DNA of 64,000 nt from Pseudopedobacter beijingensis (GCF_042678145.1 NZ_JBHUDG010000005.1:62001-126000), one strand, 5' to 3'; shown: positions 1-10,128, counted from the stretch's first letter. The notes: generated by a model from the sequence alone, not told the origin. Numbers and translations are program-made.

Positions 1-39
1 AATGAAGTTAACAGTAATACCAACAGCAATAAAACGGGC

Positions 40-1389
40 CTATTTACGCTTACTTTTCTCATTAACCAAACTGTTTAAATAAAGTTCTAAGTAGGTGTAC
101 CCAGAGCCCTTTTCGTCAAACTTTACCGCATCAGCAGGGTCATTTGGGTTTAATCCATTTGCTTTTTCCCAGCTATCTGGTATACCGTCTTTATCTGTAT
201 CTACTACTGGTTTACCGTCTTTTAAAACAGGCCAGCCGCCAACATCTTTTTGTGAGTCTATAATCCCGTTTTTATTCTTTCCGTTCTGTGATATTCCTAA
301 CCTTACCTCTTCTATTATTCGGGCATCTACAGCATCTCTTACATAACTGGCTCCTGCTTTTGCCAGCACGCTGAGGTAGGCATCTTTTGCAGTTTGTAGG
401 GTTATATTGTCTGTTTTAAACGGATTGTTTACCCTTGCCGAGTCTGGTGCTTTACCCTGTACTCCCCCATCCCAATTGTTTTCACTTACTTGCTGGTTAC
501 CCTCTATTAAATTGCCTGCTATGTAAAACTGACCGTAGGGCGACCATACTTCTACCAACCTGTTCCGTCTGGCCTGATGGGTAGCCAAACCGGGTTTGTA
601 GTAATTATTAATCATATTATACTTTCCTTTCTCGCCTCCGTAAGCACTGTTCATCCCCCAATTGTAAATAACATTATTAGCAAATTCAACCAACTCATCC
701 TCTCCGTTTAAAGTGGTTGATGAACCACTAAATCTTGGGTTACGACTGTTATGATTAGCTAACAGATTATGGTGAAAGGACGCATTTTCGCCTCCCCAGA
801 TACCTCCATAACCATGCGCTCCTTTTGCGTGAACCGATTGGTTAAGACTTTCTGATATAATACACCATTGCATGGTGAAATTTTTATTATGATAGAATGA
901 AGCACATTCATCAGTAGCCCAGCTCATAGAGCAATGGTCTATGATGATGTTTTGATTATGACGGTTTCCCCCGATGGCATCACCTTCATAGCCTTTTTCA
1001 TCTCCCATCCTAAACCTCATAAAGCGGATAATAACATTATCTGCTTTTACATTTAATGAGTAGTTTTTGATGCAAATACCTTCGCCTGGTGCAGACTGAC
1101 CTGCTATGGTAACATCTGGATTATTGATGTTTAGAGGTGATTCCAATTCTATATTCCCGGCTACCGCAAACAGGATAGTTCTGGGGCCCTTGGTAGCTAT
1201 AGCCTTTCGCAAACTGCCATCGCCAGAGTCGTTTAGATTGGTTACATAAATAACCTTTCCCCCTCTGCCACCAGAGGTATATTTTCCAAAACCTTCTGCC
1301 CCGGGAAAAGACAGAGTTTGCGCATAAGACGAATGAAAAGCAAGTAACAGACCTATCAGAAGAATTAGTTTGTTTAGACCATTATCCAT
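40..1389 (-). CDS. Secreted pectate lyase, PL1-type, with C-terminal calcium-binding repeat
   Basis: Probably cleaves polygalacturonate by beta-elimination outside the cytoplasm. A signal peptide (hydrophobic stretch ending in SSYAQ) leads into a right-handed beta-helix domain that opens with FPGAEGFGK. It carries the DHCSMSWATDE segment typical of PL1-type lyases and an RNPRF segment that would hold the catalytic arginine. The C-terminus has a DTDKDGIPDSWE calcium-binding (thrombospondin type 3-like) motif. It is the last gene of the minus-strand susC-susD locus and is paralogous to the lyase just upstream. The open frame extends 23 codons further upstream to 1458, but that stretch is a 7-bp repeat array, so I chose the ATG at 1387-1389; this start codon itself lies in the array. 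Family assignment is firm; subfamily and exact substrate are inferred. Confidence 0.88.
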   Translation of the reverse strand: MDNGLNKLILLIGLLLAFHSSYAQTLSFPGAEGFGKYTSGGRGGKVIYVTNLNDSGDGSLRKAIATKGPRTILFAVAGNIELESPLNINNPDVTIAGQSAPGEGICIKNYSLNVKADNVIIRFMRFRMGDEKGYEGDAIGGNRHNQNIIIDHCSMSWATDECASFYHNKNFTMQWCIISESLNQSVHAKGAHGYGGIWGGENASFHHNLLANHNSRNPRFSGSSTTLNGEDELVEFANNVIYNWGMNSAYGGEKGKYNMINNYYKPGLATHQARRNRLVEVWSPYGQFYIAGNLIEGNQQVSENNWDGGVQGKAPDSARVNNPFKTDNITLQTAKDAYLSVLAKAGASYVRDAVDARIIEEVRLGISQNGKNKNGIIDSQKDVGGWPVLKDGKPVVDTDKDGIPDSWEKANGLNPNDPADAVKFDEKGSGYTYLELYLNSLVNEKSKRK

Positions 1390-1517
1390 GGTCCATGGCC
1401 TATAGTCCATGGTTAATAGTTCATCATTATTCATAGTGTCTCTTTCATCATTCATCATTAAAAGTTCATCGTTTATTGTTCATCATTTAAACCCGTTTAT
1501 CGTTCATCATTCATGAT
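1380..1517. repeat. Heptanucleotide (7-bp period) degenerate tandem repeat array
   Basis: Read on the plus strand, the segment breaks into 7-mers that drift between CATGGTC/CATGGCC/TATAGTC-type units (1386-1410) and TTCATCA/TTCATCG/TTTATTG-type units (1420-1515), with one short phase break near ACCCG at 1491-1495. It covers the upstream region and the possible start codons of the downstream pectate lyase. Heptameric tandem repeats of this sort are known in cyanobacteria as STRR sequences; the resemblance here is in form only. Function is unknown. Confidence 0.75.
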
Positions 1518-1549
1518 ATCCCTCTTAAGTCTCCCCTTATAAGATTGAT

Positions 1550-3064
1550 TTATTGGATTTGCTTTTCTGTTATCTCTTTAACCAGACTATTCATGTACAC
1601 TTCTATGTTATCATAGGCTGTACTTAAGTTACGTCCATTAGCATTTGCCTTTTTAGGATCTAATCCGTGGGCAATTTCCCATTCATCCGGCATACCATCA
1701 CCATCGGTATCTAATAAAACTGTGGTCTGTTTTAGTTCTGGCCAACCGCCAACATCTTTTTGTGTATCTATTATTCCTGATAAACCAGAGATACTTCCTT
1801 TAAAACCAGCCGATTTATCTTTTACCTCTTTACAAATCCTGGTATCTACGGCATCTCTCTTATAACTTGCCCCCGCATACAATAAAACAGCGTTGTAGGC
1901 TTGCTCTGCTGTATGTACAGCAATAAGCTCCGCAGCAAAAGGTATTAGCTTCTGAACCATTTCTTTGGTTATTCCCGGATCAAAATCCATTCCTCCATTC
2001 CAGTTGTCACTGGTTGTAGTGGCATTTCCATCAACATAATTTCCGGTCACATAGAAAGTTCCGTATCCCGGTGCATAATCCGTTGGATTTGGAGCTCCGG
2101 TAGCATCGTCTTTGGAAACCTGCATAATTCTTTTGCTTTTGCTGGAAGGGGTTGCCGGACCTGGCTTATAATAATTATTTACGATATTGTATTCTCCGTT
2201 TTCGCCCCCGTACGCACTATTGTCTGACCAATTGTAAATAACATTGTTCCGATAATCTACCTTATCTATTCCGTACTTACCCATTTTGGTTCCACTACCC
2301 TTACTATATCTTTTTCCACCGTCAAACCTTGGGTTTCTGCTCTTATGATGTGCTAATAAGTTATGATGGAACGTTGCTGGACTGCCTCCCCAGATACCAC
2401 CATAGCCATGTGCTCCTTTCTGATGTCCTGAGTTATTCATGCTTTCGGAAATGATACACCATTGCATGGTAAAATTCTTATTATGATAAAATGAGGCTAC
2501 TTCATCTATAGACCAGCTCATAGAACAATGGTCCAGTATTACGTTCTCGGTTTCTCTGCCTCCTATAGCATCATCTTCTATGGTTGCCACATTGGTATCA
2601 CCCAACCTAAAACGCATATAACGGATAATAACGTTATTTGCCGATACCACAAAGTCATAATCCTGCAAACATATCCCATCTCCGGGAGCTGTTTGCCCGG
2701 CTATGGTAATATCTCCGTTCTTAATGCTCAGCCTACTTTTCAGTTTAATATTACCCGATACTTCAAACACTACAATACGCTTGCCTGTCTGGTTTATGGC
2801 ATCTCTTAAACTGCCTGTTCCTGAATCGTTAAGATTGGTTACTTTAATCACTTTTCCACCACGACCTCCTGTTGTGTTTTTACCCCAACCTTCTGCCCCG
2901 GGGAAGGCATAAGCTGTTTCTTCTACGGGTTGAGGTCCTCCGCTATCTCCGTTACCAGGACCTTCGGTACCTCCTTCTTCTTCTTTTACAGTGGTTTTAT
3001 CTTTTTTGCATCCTATTGCCGATAAGAAACTCAGCAATACACACATTACAAGTAGTTTTTTCAT
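1550..3064 (-). CDS. Pectate lyase lipoprotein, PL1-type, with C-terminal calcium-binding repeat
   Basis: A second beta-helix pectate lyase, predicted to cut pectic galacturonan at the cell surface. The N-terminus is a lipoprotein signal with lipobox SAIGC, followed by a low-complexity Gly/Glu/Pro spacer. The catalytic domain starts at AFPGAEGWGK and has the same DHCSMSWSIDE and RNPRF segments as the neighbouring paralogue. The C-terminal DTDGDGMPDEWE motif is a calcium-binding repeat. A reading frame extends to a TTG at 3079, but the ATG at 3062-3064 directly precedes a standard MKKLLVMC signal and is preferred. It lies about 160 bp upstream of the other lyase, separated by the heptad array, and 273 bp after the beta-helix lipoprotein gene, with a repeat element in between. 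Substrate is inferred from family and PUL context. Confidence 0.88.
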   Translation of the reverse strand: MKKLLVMCVLLSFLSAIGCKKDKTTVKEEEGGTEGPGNGDSGGPQPVEETAYAFPGAEGWGKNTTGGRGGKVIKVTNLNDSGTGSLRDAINQTGKRIVVFEVSGNIKLKSRLSIKNGDITIAGQTAPGDGICLQDYDFVVSANNVIIRYMRFRLGDTNVATIEDDAIGGRETENVILDHCSMSWSIDEVASFYHNKNFTMQWCIISESMNNSGHQKGAHGYGGIWGGSPATFHHNLLAHHKSRNPRFDGGKRYSKGSGTKMGKYGIDKVDYRNNVIYNWSDNSAYGGENGEYNIVNNYYKPGPATPSSKSKRIMQVSKDDATGAPNPTDYAPGYGTFYVTGNYVDGNATTTSDNWNGGMDFDPGITKEMVQKLIPFAAELIAVHTAEQAYNAVLLYAGASYKRDAVDTRICKEVKDKSAGFKGSISGLSGIIDTQKDVGGWPELKQTTVLLDTDGDGMPDEWEIAHGLDPKKANANGRNLSTAYDNIEVYMNSLVKEITEKQIQ

Positions 3065-3159
3065 ATTGAATCTGGACAAGCATCAATAAAAGTATCCAAA
3101 AAGCGCTTACATCCATCATTCTGAACTTGTTTCAGCATTTGAAATGTAGCTTACGAAGA

Positions 3160-3325
3160 GGAGACTGTCTCAAATTAGTGCTTTTTGTCAGGCTGAGCCC
3201 TTCGTCGGGCTCAGGATAAACTCTGTCGAAGCCTCTATAGTGCCACTCAAAGCATATTTCGACAAGCCTGTACTGAGCTTGTCGAAGTGCTCAATATGAC
3301 AATTCCTGTTTATGAGACAGCCTCC
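3160..3325. repeat. MITE-like intergenic element with terminal inverted repeats
   Basis: GGAGACTGTCTC at 3160-3171 is matched in inverted orientation by GAGACAGCCTCC at 3314-3325 (11 of 12 bases). Inside are two perfect hairpins: CTGAGCCC/GGGCTCAG at 3193-3214, and TTCGACAAGC/GCTTGTCGAA at 3258-3286. No coding capacity is visible. The layout (166 bp, short terminal inverted repeats, intergenic position) fits a non-autonomous element or a REP-like composite. It separates the lyase genes from the rest of the susCD transcript and may act as an attenuator; that role is inferred. Confidence 0.6.
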
Positions 3326-3337
3326 TATATTTAATTG

Positions 3338-4939
3338 CTATCTCCACCTTGGGTCGCCCGCAGTAGACTTACCTACAAAATCTGCATCTTTAATGGTAAA
3401 GTTTGCATTGGTTGGGTCTTTGAATAAGTCTGTTGAGGTGCCTGAGTATTCTTTTGCTCCTGCATCTTTCTTTTGCGTAATCGAATTGCCAGAAAACACA
3501 CAGTCGCTTGTATAATAACATCCTTCCATCACTGGTAACCCGTTAGCGCTATCTATCCATTTGGCATTTGTTGATTCCATTGTTTTTCCAAAAATCACAT
3601 TCTTCACTTCAAAAGTGGACGGATTATTGGGATTATTGGCTGAGTAACGAACGAAGTAATACCCGTTACGGATAAAGTTATCAAATGTACAGTTACTGAT
3701 TTTTAGAGATGTTCCTATTACACCGTCTTGTCTTATAAAATAACTGAATTTATAAAATGTACTGTTGGTTATAGAGATATTATCAATCTTAGCAGAATTT
3801 GCCCCATTGGCAAATATAATCGCATAGGTGTTATTAACGCTAAAATCTCCTATTATACAATTATCTATGGTTAACGTACTTATCTCCTGACCTGTTTTTT
3901 GCAGTCTTATAAACGAGTTGGCAAAAGCCCCTGCTGTTTCGCAATTCACAAAGGAAAGGTTAGTTATTTTCGCATTGTCATTACTTGCATTAATAATATA
4001 ATTTGCACCTCCCCCCTGCTTAAGAATTACATCTTCAAACTTCACAAAGTCTAATGTACCGCTATAGTTAAACTCTTTCTGTACATTAAGAATTGCCCTG
4101 TCTCCTTCAAACGCAGCACCACTCATAATCTTAATAGATTTATTAATGGTGTAATTATTGACATTATAGGTTTCTCCTCTTCTGAGTAGAATGGTTGTTC
4201 CTGATTGTAGTCCGGGATCTGTTAGTGCAGTAGTCAATGCATCCGGATCTCCTGATATATTTCTCAAATCAATAACATCGCCAGATAAGGACTCCTTAGT
4301 AGTAAAAGTAACTGTTCCGGCAACTTTACTTTCTCTGTAAATTCTGGCGGTATAAGCTGTGCTTCCGGTAAGGCCATCAATCTCTATCTTACCTGCATCC
4401 AGTTCTGTCTGCGAAAGCGGATAATCCGTACTATTGTTATCCTTATCTGTTAAAACTATTTTTGTTAGTGTATTATCTTTAGTCCATCTTAATATAACTG
4501 CATTATCCAGAATGTCTGATAAACTAACAGGAGAGAACATCTGTTCTACGCCTGTTTTAAATTTAATTGACATCCATTTTGAGTCATCATTACCTTCTCC
4601 TAAAGCTTTTACTCTTACAGAATAGTCTGTTCCTTCATCCAACCCTGTAATGGTATAGGGCAATTCAGTTAGTCCTACTTCTGCTACTTCCATCGGTTCT
4701 CCGGAATAGTCTTCGTTTCCATTCTTAAATAACTCCAACCTATATGAAGCAGCATTGGTTACTGATTTCCAGCTTAAACGCACACTGGACAGGTTAAAAA
4801 CAGTAGCCTCAAACCCTGATGGGGAAAATGCTCTTGATGTTTCGAGAGTGGTAATCTCTGAAAGAATATTATCTGAACAACTATAAATAGTTGGACATGC
4901 TAAAAGCAGAGATAATGCTATTATTTTCGTATTTCTCAT
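3338..4939 (-). CDS. Surface lipoprotein with fibronectin III repeats and a beta-helix (DUF4957/DUF5123-like)
   Basis: Lipoprotein signal at the N-terminus (MRNTKIIAL, Cys in TIYSCSDN), two fibronectin type III-like repeats over roughly residues 40-215, then a beta-helix-like region (about 220-533) rich in short Asn/Thr/Ile strands. This order matches Bacteroidota proteins annotated as DUF4957/DUF5123, which occur in pectin utilization loci. It is encoded 12 bp downstream of susD and upstream of the lyases, the usual place for a surface glycan-binding protein or an accessory lyase-like protein. I see no lyase catalytic motif. Binding to pectic glycan is therefore the more likely role, but this is inference. 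Confidence 0.75.
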   Translation of the reverse strand: MRNTKIIALSLLLACPTIYSCSDNILSEITTLETSRAFSPSGFEATVFNLSSVRLSWKSVTNAASYRLELFKNGNEDYSGEPMEVAEVGLTELPYTITGLDEGTDYSVRVKALGEGNDDSKWMSIKFKTGVEQMFSPVSLSDILDNAVILRWTKDNTLTKIVLTDKDNNSTDYPLSQTELDAGKIEIDGLTGSTAYTARIYRESKVAGTVTFTTKESLSGDVIDLRNISGDPDALTTALTDPGLQSGTTILLRRGETYNVNNYTINKSIKIMSGAAFEGDRAILNVQKEFNYSGTLDFVKFEDVILKQGGGANYIINASNDNAKITNLSFVNCETAGAFANSFIRLQKTGQEISTLTIDNCIIGDFSVNNTYAIIFANGANSAKIDNISITNSTFYKFSYFIRQDGVIGTSLKISNCTFDNFIRNGYYFVRYSANNPNNPSTFEVKNVIFGKTMESTNAKWIDSANGLPVMEGCYYTSDCVFSGNSITQKKDAGAKEYSGTSTDLFKDPTNANFTIKDADFVGKSTAGDPRWR

Positions 4940-4951
4940 CGTTTGGTTTCT

Positions 4952-6763
4952 TTAGAAATTAATACCATCATTATTTAACATTCCGTTAGAAGTATCCAGG
5001 AATACTTGCCAAATAGGCCAATACTGTCTGGTATTAGGGTCTTTTGTAAATAAGCAATCCCAATATTTATCTTTATCTGTATCACCTACTAGTTTCCATG
5101 CTTTATTGGATGCATAAGAAGCGCCGGCTACATCTGTATCTCCAAAATTTAAACCATAGATTTCTACTGTTTCACCATCTGCTTTAGTCTTATAATAAAT
5201 CTTGGCTGGTAACTGATTATAATTAAATACTTTATCAGGAAGTCCATTACTGTGTTCTATGTATACTTCTCTGGCTTCTAGTTTTTGGAGTTTCTCTTTA
5301 GCAACGTTTAACTGAGCACTTAGCATGTTCCAACGGATTAGGTCTGCTTTTCTCAACATCTCTCCACAAAACTCCAAAGCTCTCTGGTGTCTTATTTCTG
5401 AAAAGAATGCATCTTTAGATACTGTGGCATCAGCCAATATGGTTGTTACTTTACTACTGTTAGAAGGGAACGCCCTGTCCAGAACATCTTTCAGATAGGT
5501 ACTGGCTGCTCCCGGACCATCTAATTCATTTATGGCTTCGGCTGCCATCAATAGAATATCCGAATAACGCATATATATCCAGTTTAGTCCATCATCATTG
5601 GTCGAAGTTACTCTTCTTTTCATCCACTCGTATCTATATTTCCCAAAATACAAGGCATTCAGACTTGAAGGATCTTGTATTCCATCTTTCCATTTATAGG
5701 GTACTACAGACACATCTCTTCTTACGTCTTCTTTATCATACTCATAAAGCATTAAGGCATTTGGTCCTACTGTACCACCTTTATTTTGTCCTGTATATTT
5801 ATCTTCTGTTTCGTGTTTTACTCCCAAATCAAATATTACCCTTCCTCTACCTTCACTAAAAGGAATTTCCCACATAGACTCTAAACCAGCGGCAGTAGAT
5901 TCTTCATTAAGTTTCCTAAATACTTCTTCAAAACCCAATAACCTTTGTTTACCGCTTTCTATAATATCAAGACATTCTTTTTTGGCTATTTCGTACATTT
6001 TGGTACTTTCCAGATCTGGATCGGTACTTTTACGTATGGTCCCGTCCATTCTCTGTGCATACCCTCCGGCATATAATGCAATTCTTGCTCTAAGCCCTTT
6101 TGCAAATGCTTTATTTACTGTTTCTACAGATGATGTAGCCGATGTTTCATTGGGCCATGCCAATAGACCAGCTGCCTCATCAAGATCGGCCAGTAGTTGT
6201 TTATAGATAATATCTCTGTCTGTTCTCGGCAGGTAAGCAGTTTCTGAGGTTACAGGCTCAAACCTTGCCGGAATATCTCCCCAGCCTTTAATCAAATCAC
6301 CATACAAAACTGCTCTCAGGGTCAATACCTCTCCCAGAATTTGAGCCAGTTCTGGATTAGACTCTACATTACCGTATTTTCTTAACCCTCTGATAGCTAT
6401 ATTAGCTCTCTCGATACCTTCGTAAGATTTAGCCCAAACATTGGTTTCTTTATTCATTTCGGTATTGTTTGCGTTTGTATTGTAGTTTGACAAACGGGCT
6501 TTATCTGTTGTGGGAGTTCTTAAGCTATTAAAAACTTCAACATCTGTATTGGTTCCATAATATACCAGATATCTCCCTCTGTACGATTCTGTTTCGCACA
6601 TAGACTGGATGATTCCGGTAACAGTTCCTTTAGCCAACCCTGGAGTGGAGAATATAACCGACTCGTCCAAAGAAGATTTTGTTGGAGCATCCAGGGTTTT
6701 ACTGCAACTGCCCAAAAAGGTAAGTGCCGATAGCGTGAATAATATATTTGCAATCTTTTTCAT
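4952..6763 (-). CDS. SusD/RagB-family surface glycan-binding lipoprotein
   Basis: A 603-residue SusD-type lipoprotein with lipobox LGSC, forming the lid of the SusC importer at the outer membrane. Family features seen are the N-terminal helical (TPR-like) region containing RANIAIRGLR and LTLRAVLYGDLI, and the C-terminal segment with RYSDILLMAAEAINEL and the RHQRALEFCGEMLRKADLIRW block that ends most SusD proteins. It follows susC by 21 bp. The ATG at 6761-6763 is preferred over a TTG nine bases upstream. The neighbouring pectate lyases suggest pectic oligosaccharides as ligand. Confidence 0.93.
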   Translation of the reverse strand: MKKIANILFTLSALTFLGSCSKTLDAPTKSSLDESVIFSTPGLAKGTVTGIIQSMCETESYRGRYLVYYGTNTDVEVFNSLRTPTTDKARLSNYNTNANNTEMNKETNVWAKSYEGIERANIAIRGLRKYGNVESNPELAQILGEVLTLRAVLYGDLIKGWGDIPARFEPVTSETAYLPRTDRDIIYKQLLADLDEAAGLLAWPNETSATSSVETVNKAFAKGLRARIALYAGGYAQRMDGTIRKSTDPDLESTKMYEIAKKECLDIIESGKQRLLGFEEVFRKLNEESTAAGLESMWEIPFSEGRGRVIFDLGVKHETEDKYTGQNKGGTVGPNALMLYEYDKEDVRRDVSVVPYKWKDGIQDPSSLNALYFGKYRYEWMKRRVTSTNDDGLNWIYMRYSDILLMAAEAINELDGPGAASTYLKDVLDRAFPSNSSKVTTILADATVSKDAFFSEIRHQRALEFCGEMLRKADLIRWNMLSAQLNVAKEKLQKLEAREVYIEHSNGLPDKVFNYNQLPAKIYYKTKADGETVEIYGLNFGDTDVAGASYASNKAWKLVGDTDKDKYWDCLFTKDPNTRQYWPIWQVFLDTSNGMLNNDGINF

Positions 6764-6784
6764 CTTTTCCAATTAAGTGTGTTA

Positions 6785-9700
6785 CTAAAAATTAACATTC
6801 AAACCAAACACAAAAGACCTGCTTCTGGGATAGGCTGAATAATCTACGCCTGGTGTAAGTGGAGTATTACGTCTGGTAGATACCTCCGGATCAAAACCTG
6901 AGTAGTTTGTCCATAACCATAAATTATATCCTGAAGCGTACACTCTTAGTTTTTGCATTTTCAATCTTGAAGAAATAGCATTTGGCAATGTATAACCAAT
7001 TGTAAAGGTTGATAGTCTTAAGAAGGATCCATCTTCAATTGCCCAATCTGTTAATGCAAACTTTTTCATATATGGAGACCACATGGTTGTATTAGCATTC
7101 ATAGCTTCCAATTCGGCCGGGTCATTGCTAATCGTTCCATCAGAACGAAGATTGGTCCAACGGTTGCCTGTTTCCATAATAGACAACATATTTCTTGAAT
7201 GATACTTACTGGTTGATGTGTATTCTATTTTATTTGCATTATATACATCGTTTCCATAACTCCAGTTAAAAAATGCTCCCAAGTCAAAGTTATACACTCT
7301 GGATACGATAGAAAAACCTCCTGTATGTAATGGATTTGTGTTTCCTATAATGGTTCTGTCGCTTGCATCTATTTTCCCATCTTCTGTAAGATCTTTTATC
7401 TTAATAGAACCTGGACGGATTTCGTCCAGAACATCACTGGAGGTTGCATTTCCTAAACCACTTTTCAGCACCCATTTTCCATTAATATATCCGTCAAAAT
7501 CAGAAACTTCATATCTTCCTTCGCTTATGTATCCGTAAATACGACCTATTGAAGCACCTTCTGCCACTAAATAGTCAGCATTTATTTCGCTAGATGCCCA
7601 ACCAGAAGATCCGGTTATATTCTTTACAGAACCTAAAGAAATCACCTTATTTCTATTCATATTAATATTAGCGTTTACGGTTAAATCAAAGTTCTTCTTA
7701 CGTATAGTATTCCAGTTTAATGCAAACTCCAGACCTTTATTTTCCGTTTCTCCTAAGTTTCGGTATTGGTAATCGTATCCTGTTCCCGGTACAGGGAATT
7801 GGATAAGCAAGTCTTTTGTTCTATTCAAGTAGGCATCTACTGTGGCATTAACCTTTGAATTAAACAAAGAAAAGTCTAAACCCAGATTGCGCGTAACTGT
7901 TGTTTCCCATTTCAAATCTGGATTTGCCATAGTTTTAGATGGTGCCCAATAGTTATTGGTACCGTTTACCCAGGATGTTGTAGAGTTTTGAAAAGATTGT
8001 GTCATTTGACCAGAGGGAATATTGTTATTACCCGCCGCGCCATAGCTGGCTCTTAATTTTAAATCTGCCAGCCAGGACTTTGTGCTTTCCATAAAGCTTT
8101 CCTGAGATATTCTCCATCCCGCAGAAACGGAAGGGAAATACCCCCAGCGGTTTCCTTCAGAGAATTTAGAAGAACCATCTGCTCTGAATGTAGCACTTAA
8201 CAGATATTTGCCTTGATAGTCATAACTAGCTCTTCCAAAAAAAGACAGTAGCTTGTCATCAGGTGACATGTAATTGTCTATTGAATAAGCCTGCCCTTGT
8301 GTGGATAGTTTTCTGGCATTATCAAAATCAAATGTTTTAGGAAATCCGTGTACTGCGGTTGTTAAGATTGCCTCTTCTGTTTTAATAAACTCTTGTCCAG
8401 CTAATACATTCAGGGAATGATCTTTTGGAAGCACCTTCTTAAAGTCATAACTCAAGGTATTTGTATTTCTAATAATGTTCCGGCTGGTATTTGTAAAAAT
8501 GACAGCGGGATGCTCTTTATTTTCACTTGCTGGAATATTTCTCACATAATAGGTAGTGTTTCCATAGAAACGATCCTGATCATTCCTATAATTGTCATAC
8601 CCTATTTCTGAACGAAGTTTTAGATTACTTACAATTTGATAATTTAATGCTCCATTCAGGTTATAAGCCTTACGCCCTACATATTGATCATTGTCTGATA
8701 GAGCTATTACAGGATTATATAAGTTAAAATCATCATCAGTATCTGTTGAATTGGTTAATCCTCCTATAGCAAAAGGGGGATAAATCATAGCATGCTTCAA
8801 CCTCGAATCACCTGAGGAAATCTCTTTTTGCTCATTCGCACCTCCGCCTTTTATTTTTGTATCAGCATAACGAGCACCTAAATCAAGTGTTAACTTATCA
8901 TATAATTTATGATTCAATTTAAAGTTGATATTCTGTCTCTCATAATTAGAAAGCTGCATAATAGCCTTATCCTTGATTAAACTATGACTAACACTGAATT
9001 TGGTTTTTTCTCCACCTCCACTAATGTTAAGGTTCTGATTGTAGGTACTCCCTGTTCGTCCAAAAACAATCTCTTGCCAATCATTAGATTCTACCTCTTT
9101 ATATAAATCTATATCCTGATAATTTCCAAAATATTTAGTGTAATCGTTGGGTTTATTGGCTAATAACGACCTTTCATATTGCCAGGTTGCATAATCATAG
9201 GGTTGCAAAACATCTAATTTATTCGCCAGATTCTTCGGCCCTCCAAATACATTAAAGCTAATACTTGTTTTGCCTGTTTTACTGTTTTTGGTTGTAACCA
9301 AAACAACGCCATTAGCTCCTCTTGAACCATAAATCGCCGTAGAAGAAGCATCTTTTAAAATATCAATAGACTCAATATCCTGAGGAGCGATATCGGAAAT
9401 AGAAGCTACAGGAAATCCATCTACAATGTATAATGGGGAATTATCTCCAGTAATAGATCCACCTCCTCTTACTCTGACTGTCATTTCTGCTTCAGGAGAT
9501 CCCTCGGTTGATGATATATTTACACCTGCAACCCGACCTTGTATCGCTTCTAATGCAGAAGAAACCGGTGCAGCTGCAATGGTTTCAGCACTAACAGAAG
9601 CTACAGCCCCGGTTAAATCTTTCTTTTGAACCGTACCATAACCAATAGCTACCACCTCATTTAACATAGTGGCTTCCTGTTCCAGCACAACATTGATTGA

Positions 9701-9973
9701 AGTTTGGTTTCCCACAGTAACTTCCTTTGCTTTAAACCCAATATACCTAAAAACCAATACGGCATTAGATACAGTCCCCGGAATATTAAGGGTAAATTGG
9801 CCGTTTACATCAGTCTGGGCTCCTACTGTACTGTTTTTGATGTTAATCCCAACACCGGCCAGTGGTTCTCCGGTATTGTCACTAACCTTTCCTTTTATCT
9901 GCTTTGTTTGAGCATGTATAGCTTCAAAAGTCAGCAGCAAGCAAATCAGCAACTTAAAAACTTTATTTATCAT
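6785..9973 (-). CDS. SusC/RagA-family TonB-dependent outer-membrane transporter
   Basis: A 1062-residue TonB-dependent receptor, first gene of the pectin-type PUL. Order of parts: signal peptide (residues 1-21, ending IHAQ), carboxypeptidase-regulatory-like domain (about 25-105), and TonB plug (about 115-235) with the SusC signatures LYIVDGFP and ILKDASSTAIYGSRGANG. The rest is a 22-strand-type barrel ending in aromatic FGLNVNF. It imports oligosaccharides with the SusD protein encoded downstream. The 353 bp upstream hold an 18-bp palindrome at 10129-10146, a likely operator. No regulator of this locus is visible inside the window. Confidence 0.94.
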   Translation of the reverse strand: MINKVFKLLICLLLTFEAIHAQTKQIKGKVSDNTGEPLAGVGINIKNSTVGAQTDVNGQFTLNIPGTVSNAVLVFRYIGFKAKEVTVGNQTSINVVLEQEATMLNEVVAIGYGTVQKKDLTGAVASVSAETIAAAPVSSALEAIQGRVAGVNISSTEGSPEAEMTVRVRGGGSITGDNSPLYIVDGFPVASISDIAPQDIESIDILKDASSTAIYGSRGANGVVLVTTKNSKTGKTSISFNVFGGPKNLANKLDVLQPYDYATWQYERSLLANKPNDYTKYFGNYQDIDLYKEVESNDWQEIVFGRTGSTYNQNLNISGGGEKTKFSVSHSLIKDKAIMQLSNYERQNINFKLNHKLYDKLTLDLGARYADTKIKGGGANEQKEISSGDSRLKHAMIYPPFAIGGLTNSTDTDDDFNLYNPVIALSDNDQYVGRKAYNLNGALNYQIVSNLKLRSEIGYDNYRNDQDRFYGNTTYYVRNIPASENKEHPAVIFTNTSRNIIRNTNTLSYDFKKVLPKDHSLNVLAGQEFIKTEEAILTTAVHGFPKTFDFDNARKLSTQGQAYSIDNYMSPDDKLLSFFGRASYDYQGKYLLSATFRADGSSKFSEGNRWGYFPSVSAGWRISQESFMESTKSWLADLKLRASYGAAGNNNIPSGQMTQSFQNSTTSWVNGTNNYWAPSKTMANPDLKWETTVTRNLGLDFSLFNSKVNATVDAYLNRTKDLLIQFPVPGTGYDYQYRNLGETENKGLEFALNWNTIRKKNFDLTVNANINMNRNKVISLGSVKNITGSSGWASSEINADYLVAEGASIGRIYGYISEGRYEVSDFDGYINGKWVLKSGLGNATSSDVLDEIRPGSIKIKDLTEDGKIDASDRTIIGNTNPLHTGGFSIVSRVYNFDLGAFFNWSYGNDVYNANKIEYTSTSKYHSRNMLSIMETGNRWTNLRSDGTISNDPAELEAMNANTTMWSPYMKKFALTDWAIEDGSFLRLSTFTIGYTLPNAISSRLKMQKLRVYASGYNLWLWTNYSGFDPEVSTRRNTPLTPGVDYSAYPRSRSFVFGLNVNF

Positions 9974-10128
9974 ATTAAACTAATTTTAGGTCTAACAAGC
10001 ATAGCCAATAACACATGTTCCTTTTGTATGTTTTTGATTATTTAGATCTCTTAAAAAATTAATTGGCTTGAACAATTGTAACCAGTTTTTAAACAAAAAA
10101 GAAAGATATAAGATAAAAAAAATACGCA

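Noticed and set aside
1390..1458. Longer N-terminus of the first pectate lyase from an ATG at 1458
   Set aside because: These codons are pure heptad repeat and would put a polar stretch before the signal peptide.
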